From: Aquimarina mycalae
Lineage (GTDB): Bacteria; Bacteroidota; Bacteroidia; Flavobacteriales; Flavobacteriaceae
Direction: 5' to 3'
NCBI RefSeq assembly: GCF_029906345.1
Contig: NZ_JARYGY010000001.1
Location: 34,751-98,750, forward strand
Length of the DNA stretch: 64,000 nucleotides
In this document: positions 46,018 through 54,937 of the stretch, piece after piece
How positions within the stretch are numbered: position 1 is the first letter of the stretch
Layout: each line of letters starts with the position of its first letter
The notes under the pieces: generated by a model
Told to the model about the DNA's origin: nothing
Database searches by the model: none
The model's input: the letters and a program-made list of their open reading frames with translations, nothing else
Program-made: the position numbers and the translations under genes

Positions 46018-46620
46018 ATGGGAAGAAAATCTATTCGTCGTGAAAGAAAAGGCAAAAACAAAAAGGTAGAACAATGGACACAGGCACTGCTTTCTAAGCT
46101 TAAAAATATCGAACTAGGAGATTTGACTATTGATGACTTGGCTCGATTAATGGGCAAAAGCAAATCCACTATTTATCAATACTTTACAACAAAAGAAGAG
46201 ATTTTTGAATATATCACTCAAGTTAGAGTTGATCGTATCAAAGATTATAAAAAAGAAATTTCTGGAGAACTCTCTGTATTAAATTTTCAATATGAATCAT
46301 TGGCCAAAATACTTGCAGAAGGTGTTGAAGATATATCACCTTTTTATTTAAAACAGTTGCAGACTCATTACTCTGGCGCCTGGAATATTGTAGAACAATT
46401 TTTACAAGAGCTTTTAAAAGATCTTAAAAATTTCTATGTTTTTGGGATCGAAAACAAGATGTTCAAAACAGTTTCTCCTGAATTATTAATCAAAATGGAT
46501 GAATACTTCATTATGCAACTTCTCACTGATCATACATTTTTTGATAACAATCAACAAACATTGGAATCGGCTATTAAGGAATATATGTATATTAAGTTTG
46601 AAGGGTTAGTCCTAAATTGA
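46018..46620 (+). CDS. TetR family transcriptional regulator
   Basis: A 200-residue regulator. The N-terminal helix-turn-helix (about 14-70) contains LGDLTIDDLARLMGKSKSTIYQYFTTKEEIFEYI, here given as LGDLTIDDLARLMGKSKS plus the recognition helix TIYQYF. The C-terminal part is the ligand-binding and dimer domain. It starts 18 bp from the operator and is divergent from the desaturase-reductase-GMC operon, which it most likely represses, together with itself. Ligand unknown, perhaps an acyl-CoA or lipid. Confidence 0.92.
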   Translation: MGRKSIRRERKGKNKKVEQWTQALLSKLKNIELGDLTIDDLARLMGKSKSTIYQYFTTKEEIFEYITQVRVDRIKDYKKEISGELSVLNFQYESLAKILAEGVEDISPFYLKQLQTHYSGAWNIVEQFLQELLKDLKNFYVFGIENKMFKTVSPELLIKMDEYFIMQLLTDHTFFDNNQQTLESAIKEYMYIKFEGLVLN

Positions 46621-46627
46621 TAAAAAA

Positions 46628-46678
46628 AATCCTGCAAATTGCAGGATTCTTATATTTTATAAAACCATATATGGTTTT
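46628..46678. terminator. Two hairpins ending the TetR and ABC-F genes
   Basis: AATCCTGCA/TGCAGGATT (46628-46648) has an eight-T run on the minus strand, and AAAACCATA/TATGGTTTT (46661-46678) is a second palindrome. The pair serves both convergent genes. Confidence 0.7.
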
Positions 46679-48304
46679 CTATACATTCACTGTATACATT
46701 TTCTCACGTAGTTCCTTGATCTTAGCATCACTCATATACTCATCAAAGGTTGCATAACGATCTATTACTCCATTCGGCGTCAATTCAATTACTCTATTTG
46801 CAACTGTTTGCGCAAATTCGTGATCATGTGTGGTAAAAAGTACCGTTCCTTTAAAATTCTTTAAAGAATTATTAAATGCTGTAATTGATTCTAGATCCAA
46901 GTGGTTTGTAGGTTCATCCAACATTAGCACATTTGCTCTGGTCATCATCATCTTAGACAACATACAGCGTACTTTTTCTCCTCCAGATAATACGTTTGAT
47001 TTTTTTAATGCTTCTTCTCCACTAAAAATCATTTTACCAAGAAAACCTCTAATAAATACTTCTTCGCGTTCCTCTTCTGTAGTCGCCCATTGACGTAACC
47101 AATCAACTAGAGATAAATCGTTCTGAAAATACTCACTATTATCCGCAGGTAAGTAAGATTGTGTAGTTGTTATTCCCCAAGCAAATTTTCCAGCATCCGC
47201 TTTTTGCTTTTCATTAAGTATTTGATAAAACGCAGTTGTTGCACGAGAATCCTTTGAAAAAACAACAACTTTATCTCCTTTTGCCAAATTAATATCTACT
47301 CCTTTAAACAATATATCACCTTCATTACTTGCAGCTAACCCTTCTACATTAAGGATTTGATCACCTGCTTCTCTATCTCTTTCGAAAATAATAGCAGGAT
47401 AACGGCGACTAGATGGTTTTATATCTTCGATATTAAGCTTTTCGATCATCTTTTTACGAGAGGTAGCTTGTTTTGACTTTGCTACGTTTGCACTAAAACG
47501 AGCAATAAACTCTTGTAATTCTTTCTTTTTCTCTTCAGCCTTTTTGTTTTGTTGCGCTCTTTGTCTTGCCGCTAATTGAGAGGATTCATACCAGAATGTA
47601 TAATTACCACTATAATTATTGATCTTTCCAAAATCAATATCAGAAATATGTGTACATACAGAATCCAGGAAGTGACGGTCGTGAGAAACCACTATTACAG
47701 TATTATCATAATTAGCTAAAAAATGCTCTAACCAAGAAATTGTTTCGTAATCCAAATCATTGGTAGGCTCATCCATGATTAATACATCAGGACTACCAAA
47801 TAAACATTGTGCCAGTAATACTCGCACTCGTTGTTTTGTATCCAGATCCGCCATACTTGTATAATGAAGATCTTCTTTTATACCTAAGTTAGAAAGCATG
47901 GTTGCAGCATCACTATCTGCATTCCAACCATTCATCTCTTCAAATTGTACCTGAAGCTCTCCAATCTTTTCTGCATTTTCATCAGTATAATCTGCATATA
48001 AGGCATCAATTTCTGTTTTGATCTTATACAAATCTTTGTTTCCCATGATCACTGTTTCTAACACAGTGTATTGATCATAGGCATAATGATTCTGCTCTAA
48101 GACAGACATACGTTTGCCAGGTTCTAAATGCACATGCCCTGATGTCGCTTCAGTAACTCCTGAAAGTATTTTTAAGAATGTTGATTTTCCTGCTCCATTT
48201 GCACCAATAATGCCGTAACAATTACCTTGAGAGAAGGTTGTATTCACTTCATCAAATAAAATACGTTTACCGAATTGAACTGAAAGATTAGAAACTGATA
48301 ACAT
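46679..48304 (-). CDS. ABC-F family ATPase (YbiT-like)
   Basis: A soluble twin-ATPase protein without membrane segments, 541 residues from the start at 48304 (MLSVSNLSVQFGKR). Both nucleotide sites are complete: Walker A GANGAGKST and LSGGEKVRCMLSKM signature, Walker B MDEPTNDLD and LDEPTNHLD, with the interdomain P-site linker rich in charge (QQNKKAEEKKKELQEF). ABC-F proteins act on the ribosome E site in translation control or antibiotic protection; this resembles the housekeeping YbiT type. The alternative upstream start would lie over the promoter. Confidence 0.93.
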   Translation of the reverse strand: MLSVSNLSVQFGKRILFDEVNTTFSQGNCYGIIGANGAGKSTFLKILSGVTEATSGHVHLEPGKRMSVLEQNHYAYDQYTVLETVIMGNKDLYKIKTEIDALYADYTDENAEKIGELQVQFEEMNGWNADSDAATMLSNLGIKEDLHYTSMADLDTKQRVRVLLAQCLFGSPDVLIMDEPTNDLDYETISWLEHFLANYDNTVIVVSHDRHFLDSVCTHISDIDFGKINNYSGNYTFWYESSQLAARQRAQQNKKAEEKKKELQEFIARFSANVAKSKQATSRKKMIEKLNIEDIKPSSRRYPAIIFERDREAGDQILNVEGLAASNEGDILFKGVDINLAKGDKVVVFSKDSRATTAFYQILNEKQKADAGKFAWGITTTQSYLPADNSEYFQNDLSLVDWLRQWATTEEEREEVFIRGFLGKMIFSGEEALKKSNVLSGGEKVRCMLSKMMMTRANVLMLDEPTNHLDLESITAFNNSLKNFKGTVLFTTHDHEFAQTVANRVIELTPNGVIDRYATFDEYMSDAKIKELREKMYTVNV

Positions 48305-48335
48305 AGCTATAATTTGTAAAAAATTGTATTTTCGG

Positions 48336-48343
48336 CAAAAGTA
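48336..48343 (-). promoter_or_regulatory. Promoter -7 box of the ABC-F gene
   Basis: Reads TACTTTTG on minus, a full TAnnTTTG match, 31 bases upstream of the chosen start. Confidence 0.5.
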
Positions 48344-48529
48344 GAAAAATGGATCCGAAACTTGAAACAATATAGTAGTATTTTCAATGGATTCTTACAA
48401 AATTAAAATTCTGGTAAAATCAAGATTATATCTAGTCGTTGAAGCACAATCTTTCTTTTACAATTAACTAATAATAACACAATTAACGTATTCTTAACAA
48501 GCTCTAGAATTGTTTCCGTTTATTTTTGA

Positions 48530-50032
48530 ATGTTTGTCAGTAAATTTATAGCACCCAAAATGTATTTCTGTAGAATAAAATATTTTATTTATTTATCTAT
48601 TCTTACTTGCTGTGTTTGTAGCTGCGATTCTACTAAGGAAATAGAAAGAGAATATACCTATTTTGGTGGAGAAATTGTAAATCCTAACACCGATTATATT
48701 ATCCTTTTTAGGGATAATAAATATCAAGACACCATCTATTTAGATAAAAACAATCAATTCTTATACAAAATAAAAGATTTAAAAGAAGAAGGCCTCTATT
48801 CTTTTAGACATAACCCAGAATATCAACTCGTAATGTTGGAAAAAGGTGACAGTGTTTTGATAAGAATAAATACACTGGAGTTTGATGAATCCTTGGTTTT
48901 TACAGGTGTAGGATCCCGAAAAAACAATTTTCTAATTGACATGTTTCTTCAAAATGAAATTGAAAGAGAAAAAATAGAAAAAAGAGAATTTAGGTTATCT
49001 CCCATTGATTTTAAAAATACTCAAGATTCATTATTAACATTGCGACAAGAGCAATACGCTAAGTTAACGGATAAGTATGCGTTAAGTGACCTTTCTAAAG
49101 AGATTTGTAAATCTAGTTTTGAATATGACTTTTTTTCAAGGTATGAAATGTACTTTTACAGATATCAATATTATGGGATGAACTCTATTGATGCTTTTAA
49201 GGAATTCCCTAAATCTTTTTTTGATTATAGAAATCAAGTAAATTTTAATAATGATGATTTAAAGCGACTCTATTCTTATAATCGTTTTTTAAACCACTAC
49301 TTTACCAATTCTTCTTATACAAGATATATGAAGAAAAAATCTTTATCAAAGAATAAAGTAGAATACACCATGTCTAAATTAGACCTTGTGGATAGTGTAA
49401 TACAACATTCATATATTAAGAATAATTTATTAAGAGGAATTACAACAAATTTCATCTTGGATAACAAAAATGATTATACCTCTCAAAAAGTATTAAATCA
49501 TTACTTGTCCATTAGTAGTAATAAGAAATTTCAGAAAGAACTTAAAAAATTAGCCAAAGCGACCTCTAGACTTAAACCAAATAATATTATTCCAGATCAA
49601 GATCTTATTTCTTCGAATGGAGAAATCACTAAGTTATCTTCTCTTTTTGAAAAACCAGTTACAGCCTTGTATTTTTGGTCAACTGAAAAGAAAGATCATT
49701 ATATAAAGGCCCATCAGAAAACCAATTATTTGAGTACGGTATATCCCGAAATTGACTTTATTGGTATTAATACAGATGATGATCAAACAGAGAATTGGTT
49801 GAAAACAATTAAACGTCACAATTATAATCTAGATCGTGAATATGAGTTTAAGTTTCCTAAGTGCTCCTCTGATGAGTTAGTCATTCATTATAGTAATAAA
49901 GTAATATTAGTAGACCAGCGTGGAAGGATTATAAATCCAAATGCAGATTTGTTTTCATCAATCTTCGAAAAACAATTGATGAGCTATAGCAGATTAGCAA
50001 CCATAGAAAAACAAAAAAATGTCCTCGATTAA
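48530..50032 (+). CDS. Envelope lipoprotein with thioredoxin-like domain lacking CxxC
   Basis: A 500-residue protein; the ATG at 48560 (MYFCRIKYFI) is an equally good start. A lipobox-like CVCSC stretch precedes Asp. Residues 40-130 are beta-rich, like the DUF4369 domain of TlpA-type proteins; the middle 130-330 is helical; the end from about 350 has a thioredoxin-like fold (TALYFWSTEKKDHYIKAH then IDFIGINTDD) in which the two active-site cysteines are replaced by Ser and Lys. It therefore cannot do disulfide exchange at that site and may bind a ligand or protein. Confidence 0.75.
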   Translation: MFVSKFIAPKMYFCRIKYFIYLSILTCCVCSCDSTKEIEREYTYFGGEIVNPNTDYIILFRDNKYQDTIYLDKNNQFLYKIKDLKEEGLYSFRHNPEYQLVMLEKGDSVLIRINTLEFDESLVFTGVGSRKNNFLIDMFLQNEIEREKIEKREFRLSPIDFKNTQDSLLTLRQEQYAKLTDKYALSDLSKEICKSSFEYDFFSRYEMYFYRYQYYGMNSIDAFKEFPKSFFDYRNQVNFNNDDLKRLYSYNRFLNHYFTNSSYTRYMKKKSLSKNKVEYTMSKLDLVDSVIQHSYIKNNLLRGITTNFILDNKNDYTSQKVLNHYLSISSNKKFQKELKKLAKATSRLKPNNIIPDQDLISSNGEITKLSSLFEKPVTALYFWSTEKKDHYIKAHQKTNYLSTVYPEIDFIGINTDDDQTENWLKTIKRHNYNLDREYEFKFPKCSSDELVIHYSNKVILVDQRGRIINPNADLFSSIFEKQLMSYSRLATIEKQKNVLD

Positions 50033-50043
50033 AGGACATTTTT
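50015..50043. terminator. Terminator overlapping the lipoprotein stop codon
   Basis: AATGTCC/GGACATT stem around the stop codon with flanking A- and T-runs, usable by both convergent genes. Confidence 0.75.
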
Positions 50044-50065
50044 CAGTATTCTTATTTATTAAAAT

Positions 50066-50719
50066 TTAGTTACCTTTTTTGTAATCAGCTAAAAATTTAG
50101 CTAAACCAATATCGGTTAATGGATGTTTCAACAATCCTTCTATTGATGAAAGAGGGCCTGTCATTACGTCTGCTCCTATTTTTGCACAATCAATTACGTG
50201 CATTGTATGTCTAACAGAAGCTGCAAGGATCTCTGTATCAAATCCATAATTATCATACACAAGTCTGATCTCTGCTATTAAATTCAAACCATCTGTAGAA
50301 ATATCATCTAGTCTTCCTATAAAAGGAGAAACATAGGTTGCACCTGCTTTTGCAGCCAATAATGCTTGCCCAACAGAAAAAACCAGTGTACAATTGGTCT
50401 TAATACCTTTATCACTAAAATATTTGATTGCTTTTACACCTTCTTTAATCATTGGTACTTTTACAATGATTTGATCATGAAGTTTAGCTAGTTCTTCTCC
50501 TTCTTTAATAATCCCTTCAAAATCAGTAGAAATTACTTCTGCACTTACATCTCCTGTTACTATATCGCATATTTTTTTATAATGCTCTATAATATTTTCC
50601 TTACCAGTGATACCTTCTTTTGCCATCAATGATGGATTGGTAGTCACTCCATCAAGTACACCCAGATCTTGTGCTTCTTTAATTTGATCAAGGTTAGCAG
50701 TATCAATAAAAAACTTCAT
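50066..50719 (-). CDS. tal: Small transaldolase / fructose-6-phosphate aldolase family
   Basis: A 217-residue TIM-barrel enzyme of the MipB/TalC group: [36 protein letters not shown] with the Schiff-base Lys region, [27 protein letters not shown] and [11 protein letters not shown]. It carries out transaldolase in the pentose phosphate pathway or aldol cleavage of fructose 6-phosphate; sequence alone does not decide which. Confidence 0.92.
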   Translation of the reverse strand: MKFFIDTANLDQIKEAQDLGVLDGVTTNPSLMAKEGITGKENIIEHYKKICDIVTGDVSAEVISTDFEGIIKEGEELAKLHDQIIVKVPMIKEGVKAIKYFSDKGIKTNCTLVFSVGQALLAAKAGATYVSPFIGRLDDISTDGLNLIAEIRLVYDNYGFDTEILAASVRHTMHVIDCAKIGADVMTGPLSSIEGLLKHPLTDIGLAKFLADYKKGN

Positions 50720-50790
50720 ATTGTTGTGTTTAGATTTGTTATTTTTTGAAATTCTGTTTAAAAACTATTGTTTTAATTATGTCGCCAAAA

Positions 50791-51612
50791 TTACAATTTA
50801 TAATGATTCATAAGTAATTTCTCATACATTTTATCTGGTAGTATTCTTTTTAAAACTATAGAAAACTTTTGCATAAACTCTCCTACTTTATAATGTACTT
50901 TTGGTTTATTTGTTTGAATAACCTTATACACTACTTTTGCCATTTCTTCAGGGTTCATTCCTTCATCAACGTGTCCATTCATTAGTTTTAAAGATTCTCC
51001 ATACGATTTTTGGTAAGGAGACTTATCTAGAACTGGTGCGTGATATCGCCCAGCGGCTATATTTGTTGCAAAATCACCAGGAGCTACATTTGTCATATTA
51101 ATATTAAATGCTTTTAACTCCATTCTCCAAGCTTCTGTGGTTATTTCTAATGCTGCCTTAGAAGCACTATAAATTCCTCTATATGGCAAGCCCATATAAC
51201 CAGCGATTGAAGTAATATTAATAACCAACCCACTACCTTGCTTTCTCATTAATGGCAGCACTGCTTTGGTCACGTTAATAGGTCCAAAATAATTGGTAGT
51301 AAAATTTTTTATAATTTCTTCTTCTGGAATCTCTTCTATAGGACCTGTGATTCCAGCACCCGCATTATTGATCAAAATATCTAATCTTCCATGTTTTTGT
51401 TCAATACTAGTAACTGCAGCTTGTATACTCCCTTTATCTGCTACATCAAGTTGCAACAGTTTGAACGCATCAAAATCAGAAAAACGATCCGGATTTCTGC
51501 TGGTACCATATACAATGTATCCTTTATTTGTAAGAAATGTCCCTATAGATTTGCCAATACCAGAGGAGCCTCCAGTTATTAAAATGACTTTAGAGTTTTG
51601 ATCTGTGTTCAT
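50791..51612 (-). CDS. Short-chain dehydrogenase/reductase (SDR)
   Basis: A classical SDR of 273 residues from the start at 51612 (MNTDQNSKVILITGG); a longer upstream frame was rejected because it would lie across the promoter. The NAD(P) motif is TGGSSGIGKSIG, NNAG follows in LDILINNAGAG, and the catalytic Ser, Tyr and Lys lie in INITSIAGYMG and YSASKAALE. The C-terminus is basic and hydrophobic, perhaps membrane-associated. Substrate unknown. Confidence 0.9.
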   Translation of the reverse strand: MNTDQNSKVILITGGSSGIGKSIGTFLTNKGYIVYGTSRNPDRFSDFDAFKLLQLDVADKGSIQAAVTSIEQKHGRLDILINNAGAGITGPIEEIPEEEIIKNFTTNYFGPINVTKAVLPLMRKQGSGLVINITSIAGYMGLPYRGIYSASKAALEITTEAWRMELKAFNINMTNVAPGDFATNIAAGRYHAPVLDKSPYQKSYGESLKLMNGHVDEGMNPEEMAKVVYKVIQTNKPKVHYKVGEFMQKFSIVLKRILPDKMYEKLLMNHYKL

Positions 51613-51617
51613 GCTCG

Positions 51618-51625
51618 CAAATATA
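51618..51625 (-). promoter_or_regulatory. Promoter -7 box of the SDR gene
   Basis: TATATTTG on minus ends 5 bases before the ATG; transcription would begin at or next to the start codon, implying a leaderless or nearly leaderless mRNA. Confidence 0.5.
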
Positions 51626-51700
51626 CACTCTGAATTACGATTTATGAATTTAGAATTATGAAATAATCTTAAAATATTTAAAAAGGAAAGTTTAGGGTAC

Positions 51701-51803
51701 AAAAAAAGGCAAGCTACCTACATCACACCGCTACGACCATTTACCTTTGCTGCGTTCCCGCCCTGGAGGATTCAACAGGAGCTGGTTGTGTAGGACTTGC
51801 CGC
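51701..51803 (-). ncRNA. ffs: Signal recognition particle RNA (4.5S)
   Basis: The minus strand has the SRP hairpin: 5' GGCAAGTCCTACACAACC pairs over most of its length with the 3' part ending GTGATGTAGGTAGCTTGCC, and the apex carries the Bacteroidota form of the Ffh-binding loop, CCAGGGCGGGAACGCAGC. It ends in a T-run and is preceded by a perfect promoter. It binds Ffh to target membrane proteins. Confidence 0.9.
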
Positions 51804-51805
51804 TG

Positions 51806-51835
51806 CAAAGATACAATCTTTAGTATATAAAACAA
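51806..51835 (-). promoter_or_regulatory. Promoter of the SRP RNA
   Basis: TTG at 51835-51833, 19-base spacer, TATCTTTG at 51813-51806, the exact Bacteroidota consensus; the RNA begins about 6 bases downstream. Confidence 0.8.
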
Positions 51836-51889
51836 TGATTTTTTAAACCCAATTAAAATAAATATCTTGCTATAAATTTCATTCACATC

Positions 51890-52939
51890 ATGAACAAACG
51901 TAACCTATTCGCCATCATTACATTATGCTCCCTTGTCTTTTCATGTGGTAGTAATACGGAGGCGAAAAAAAAATATTTTTCTATAAAAACAGATAACAAT
52001 CAAAAAAAATTTAAGCTTGGTGAAACAGTAAAAGCTAGCATTGTAAATAACAAAAATTTTGAGATTGATTCTGTTGTATTTTTTCTAGGTGATATCAAAT
52101 CTAATGCTAACAGTAACTATACATACGAAGAAAAATTAGATACAGAAAGATTAGGAAAACACCTTCTTAAGGCAATCGTATATTATGAGGGTAAAGAAGA
52201 AGATGTGTATAAAAAACTTACTTTCCTTAATAATACACCTCCCAAATTATATAAGTATAAGATTATTGCAACATATCCGCATGACCAAAACGCTTTTACT
52301 CAAGGATTGGAATTTAATAGAGATACTTTATATGAGAGTACTGGAAAAAATGGATTGTCTTCACTTAGAAAAACGAATTATACAACTGGAGAAGTATTAC
52401 TAAAAAAAGACGTTGACAAAAAATACTTTGCAGAAGGAATTACTATTATTAATGATAAAATTATTCAACTAACCTGGCAAGCTAAAGAAGGGTTTATTTA
52501 TGATCTTAGTACACTGGAAAAAACTGGAACTTTTGCATACAAAAAAAGTAAAGAAGGTTGGGGATTATGTAATGATGGTGCACAAATATATAAAAGCGAT
52601 GGAACTGAAAAAATATGGATTTTAGATCCAGAAACACTTTCAGAAAAATCCTATATTGAGGTTACTACCAATACTAAAATCAAATCAAAATTTAATGAAT
52701 TAGAGTGGATTGACGGCAAAATATATGCTAACACTTGGCAAAAGGATGGAATTGCTATAATTAATCCTAAAAATGGTGCATTAGAAGCCGTGATAAACTT
52801 AGCTGGGTTAAGAGAAAAAGTGACGCAACACGATAACCTGGATGTATTAAATGGTATCGCCTATAAAAAAGATACTCAACAACTATTTGTTACAGGCAAA
52901 AATTGGGACAAACTTTTTGAAATTGAGATCATTAAGTAA
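51890..52939 (+). CDS. Glutaminyl-peptide cyclotransferase-like lipoprotein
   Basis: A 349-residue protein with a lipobox (SLVFSC, Cys19) and a beta-propeller of the plant/bacterial glutaminyl cyclase type from about residue 115: YPHDQNAFTQGLEF, YESTGKNGLSSLRK, FAEGITIINDKIIQLTW, NELEWIDGKIYANTW and the end DVLNGIAYKKDTQQLFVTGK. The enzyme turns N-terminal Gln into pyroglutamate. Location at the periplasmic face suggests a role on exported proteins, many T9SS substrates having N-terminal Gln after signal cleavage (inference). Confidence 0.92.
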   Translation: MNKRNLFAIITLCSLVFSCGSNTEAKKKYFSIKTDNNQKKFKLGETVKASIVNNKNFEIDSVVFFLGDIKSNANSNYTYEEKLDTERLGKHLLKAIVYYEGKEEDVYKKLTFLNNTPPKLYKYKIIATYPHDQNAFTQGLEFNRDTLYESTGKNGLSSLRKTNYTTGEVLLKKDVDKKYFAEGITIINDKIIQLTWQAKEGFIYDLSTLEKTGTFAYKKSKEGWGLCNDGAQIYKSDGTEKIWILDPETLSEKSYIEVTTNTKIKSKFNELEWIDGKIYANTWQKDGIAIINPKNGALEAVINLAGLREKVTQHDNLDVLNGIAYKKDTQQLFVTGKNWDKLFEIEIIK

Positions 52940-53030
52940 CTTTTATTATCATAAACCGATCGATGTTCACTAATTCTTTTGTAACATCACAATAAGTACT
53001 TCGTTATTATAATAGACAGATAATAAACCG

Positions 53031-53038
53031 TACCTTTG
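53031..53038 (+). promoter_or_regulatory. Promoter -7 box of the helicase gene
   Basis: TACCTTTG matches TAnnTTTG, 18 bases before the ATG at 53057. It overlaps the alternative TTG start, which is therefore rejected. Confidence 0.6.
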
Positions 53039-53056
53039 CGGCTTATTTTTATTTAT

Positions 53057-54823
53057 ATGAACAAATTTGAAGCGTTAGGCCTCGGTGAAGCTATTATAAA
53101 AGCGGTGAATGAAATGGGGTTTGAAACTCCTAGTGAAGTACAGGAAAAGGCTATCCCTATTTTACTTGATGAAGATACGGATATTGTTGCGCTAGCGCAA
53201 ACAGGAACAGGAAAAACCGCTGCATTTGGTTTTCCTCTTATTGAAAAAATAGACAGCGACAGCAGAATTACGCAAGGATTAATTTTATCTCCTACCCGTG
53301 AATTATGTCTACAGATTACCAATGAGCTAAAAAATTACTCTAAATTTATTAAAGGATTGCGTACAGTAGCTGTATATGGAGGCGCTAGTATTCATGATCA
53401 AGCAAAAGAGATAAAGCGAGGTGCACAAATTATTGTTGCTACTCCAGGACGTATGCAAGATATGATCAATCGTAAGATGGTGGATATCTCTAATATTGGA
53501 TATTGCGTACTAGATGAGGCTGATGAAATGCTTAATATGGGATTTTATGAAGATATTAATGCTATCCTATCTCATACTCCAGATGATAAGAGTACCTGGT
53601 TATTCTCTGCAACCATGCCTAGAGAAGTTTCTACAATTGCAAAACGTTTTATGCATAACCCTGTAGAAATTACAGTTGGACATAAAAATACAGGATCTGA
53701 AAACGTTTCTCATGAATATTATGTTGTAAATTCAAGAGATCGTTATGCTGCACTGAAAAGATTATCTGATGCTAATCCCGATATATTTTCAGTAATATTT
53801 TGTCGTACCAAAAGAGATACCCAAAAGGTCGCAGAAAGTTTAATCGAAGATGGGTATAATGCAGCTGCTTTGCACGGAGATTTAAGTCAAAATCAACGTG
53901 ATTTAGTAATGAAAAGTTTTAGAAATCGTCAGATTCAAATGTTAGTTGCTACGGATGTAGCTGCGCGTGGAATTGATGTAAATGATATTACCCACGTAAT
54001 TAACTATCAATTACCTGATGAGATTGAAACATACACGCATCGAAGTGGAAGAACCGGGCGTGCAGGTAAAAATGGTGTTTCAATGGTGATTGTTTCTAAG
54101 AGTGAACTTAGAAAAATTAAGACCGTTGAACGAATCATTAAAAAGAAATTCGAGGAAAAAGAAATTCCTAGTGGTGAAGAAATCTGCCAGGTACAATTAT
54201 TTCATTTAGCAAATGATATTGCAAAAGCAGAAATAAATCACGAAATTGAAACATATCTTCCTTCAATTAATGAAGTGTTAAAAGATTTCTCTAAAGAAGA
54301 GTTAATCAAAAAATTCTTTTCTGTTGAGTTCTCTCGTTTTCATAATTATTATAAAAACGCAAAGGATCTTAATGCTGCAGGAGATAATAGACGTGACTCT
54401 GGAGGAAGAGATGGTAGTACACGCTATTTTATTAATGTAGGTGAGAAAGATGGATTTGACTGGATGACTCTGAAGGATTTCCTTAAAGAAACTTTAGGTC
54501 TAGGAAGAGATGCTGTAAGCCGTGTGGATGTAAAAGAAAGTTTTTCTTTCTTCAACACAGATTCTGAACATCAAGATAATATTCTTTCAATTTTTGAAGA
54601 TTTTAGATTAGAAGGAAGAAAAGTTAACGTAGAAATCTCTAAAGATTCTGGACGTAACAGAGGTGGTAGAAAACGTAGAGATAATGCTGGAGGCGGTTTT
54701 AAAGGAAAACGTAGAAGCGATGGTTTTAAACCAAAAGGTAGAAATCGTCGTGATAATGATAGTGGTGGTGATCGAGGAGGTAATGGAAGAAGAGATAGAA
54801 GAAAACGTAGTGATCGTAGGTAA
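53057..54823 (+). CDS. DEAD-box RNA helicase with DbpA-like and basic C-terminal tail
   Basis: An ATP-dependent RNA helicase of 588 residues (MNKFEALGLGEA). Core motifs: AQTGTGKT, SPTRELC, DEADEML, SATMP, and HRSGRTGRAG. A DbpA-type RNA-binding domain lies at about 465-540 (RYFINVGEKDGFDWMTLKDF), after an acidic-free linker, and the tail from about 545 is rich in Arg, Gly and Lys (RNRGGRKRRDN and similar). Roles in ribosome assembly or cold adaptation are typical for such proteins. Confidence 0.95.
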   Translation: MNKFEALGLGEAIIKAVNEMGFETPSEVQEKAIPILLDEDTDIVALAQTGTGKTAAFGFPLIEKIDSDSRITQGLILSPTRELCLQITNELKNYSKFIKGLRTVAVYGGASIHDQAKEIKRGAQIIVATPGRMQDMINRKMVDISNIGYCVLDEADEMLNMGFYEDINAILSHTPDDKSTWLFSATMPREVSTIAKRFMHNPVEITVGHKNTGSENVSHEYYVVNSRDRYAALKRLSDANPDIFSVIFCRTKRDTQKVAESLIEDGYNAAALHGDLSQNQRDLVMKSFRNRQIQMLVATDVAARGIDVNDITHVINYQLPDEIETYTHRSGRTGRAGKNGVSMVIVSKSELRKIKTVERIIKKKFEEKEIPSGEEICQVQLFHLANDIAKAEINHEIETYLPSINEVLKDFSKEELIKKFFSVEFSRFHNYYKNAKDLNAAGDNRRDSGGRDGSTRYFINVGEKDGFDWMTLKDFLKETLGLGRDAVSRVDVKESFSFFNTDSEHQDNILSIFEDFRLEGRKVNVEISKDSGRNRGGRKRRDNAGGGFKGKRRSDGFKPKGRNRRDNDSGGDRGGNGRRDRRKRSDRR

Positions 54824-54937
54824 TTTTTCTTAAATTAACGAAACTATATGCTTTTTGGCTCGATTTTTATGTTATGTTCTTATAAATTGGTCGTCATATA
54901 TAATAGTTAATATAAAATCATTACTAAAAATAAACTT

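Noticed and set aside
53036..53056. TTG start adding 7 residues to the helicase
   Set aside because: It sits inside the TACCTTTG promoter box; the ATG at 53057 fits family length and position.
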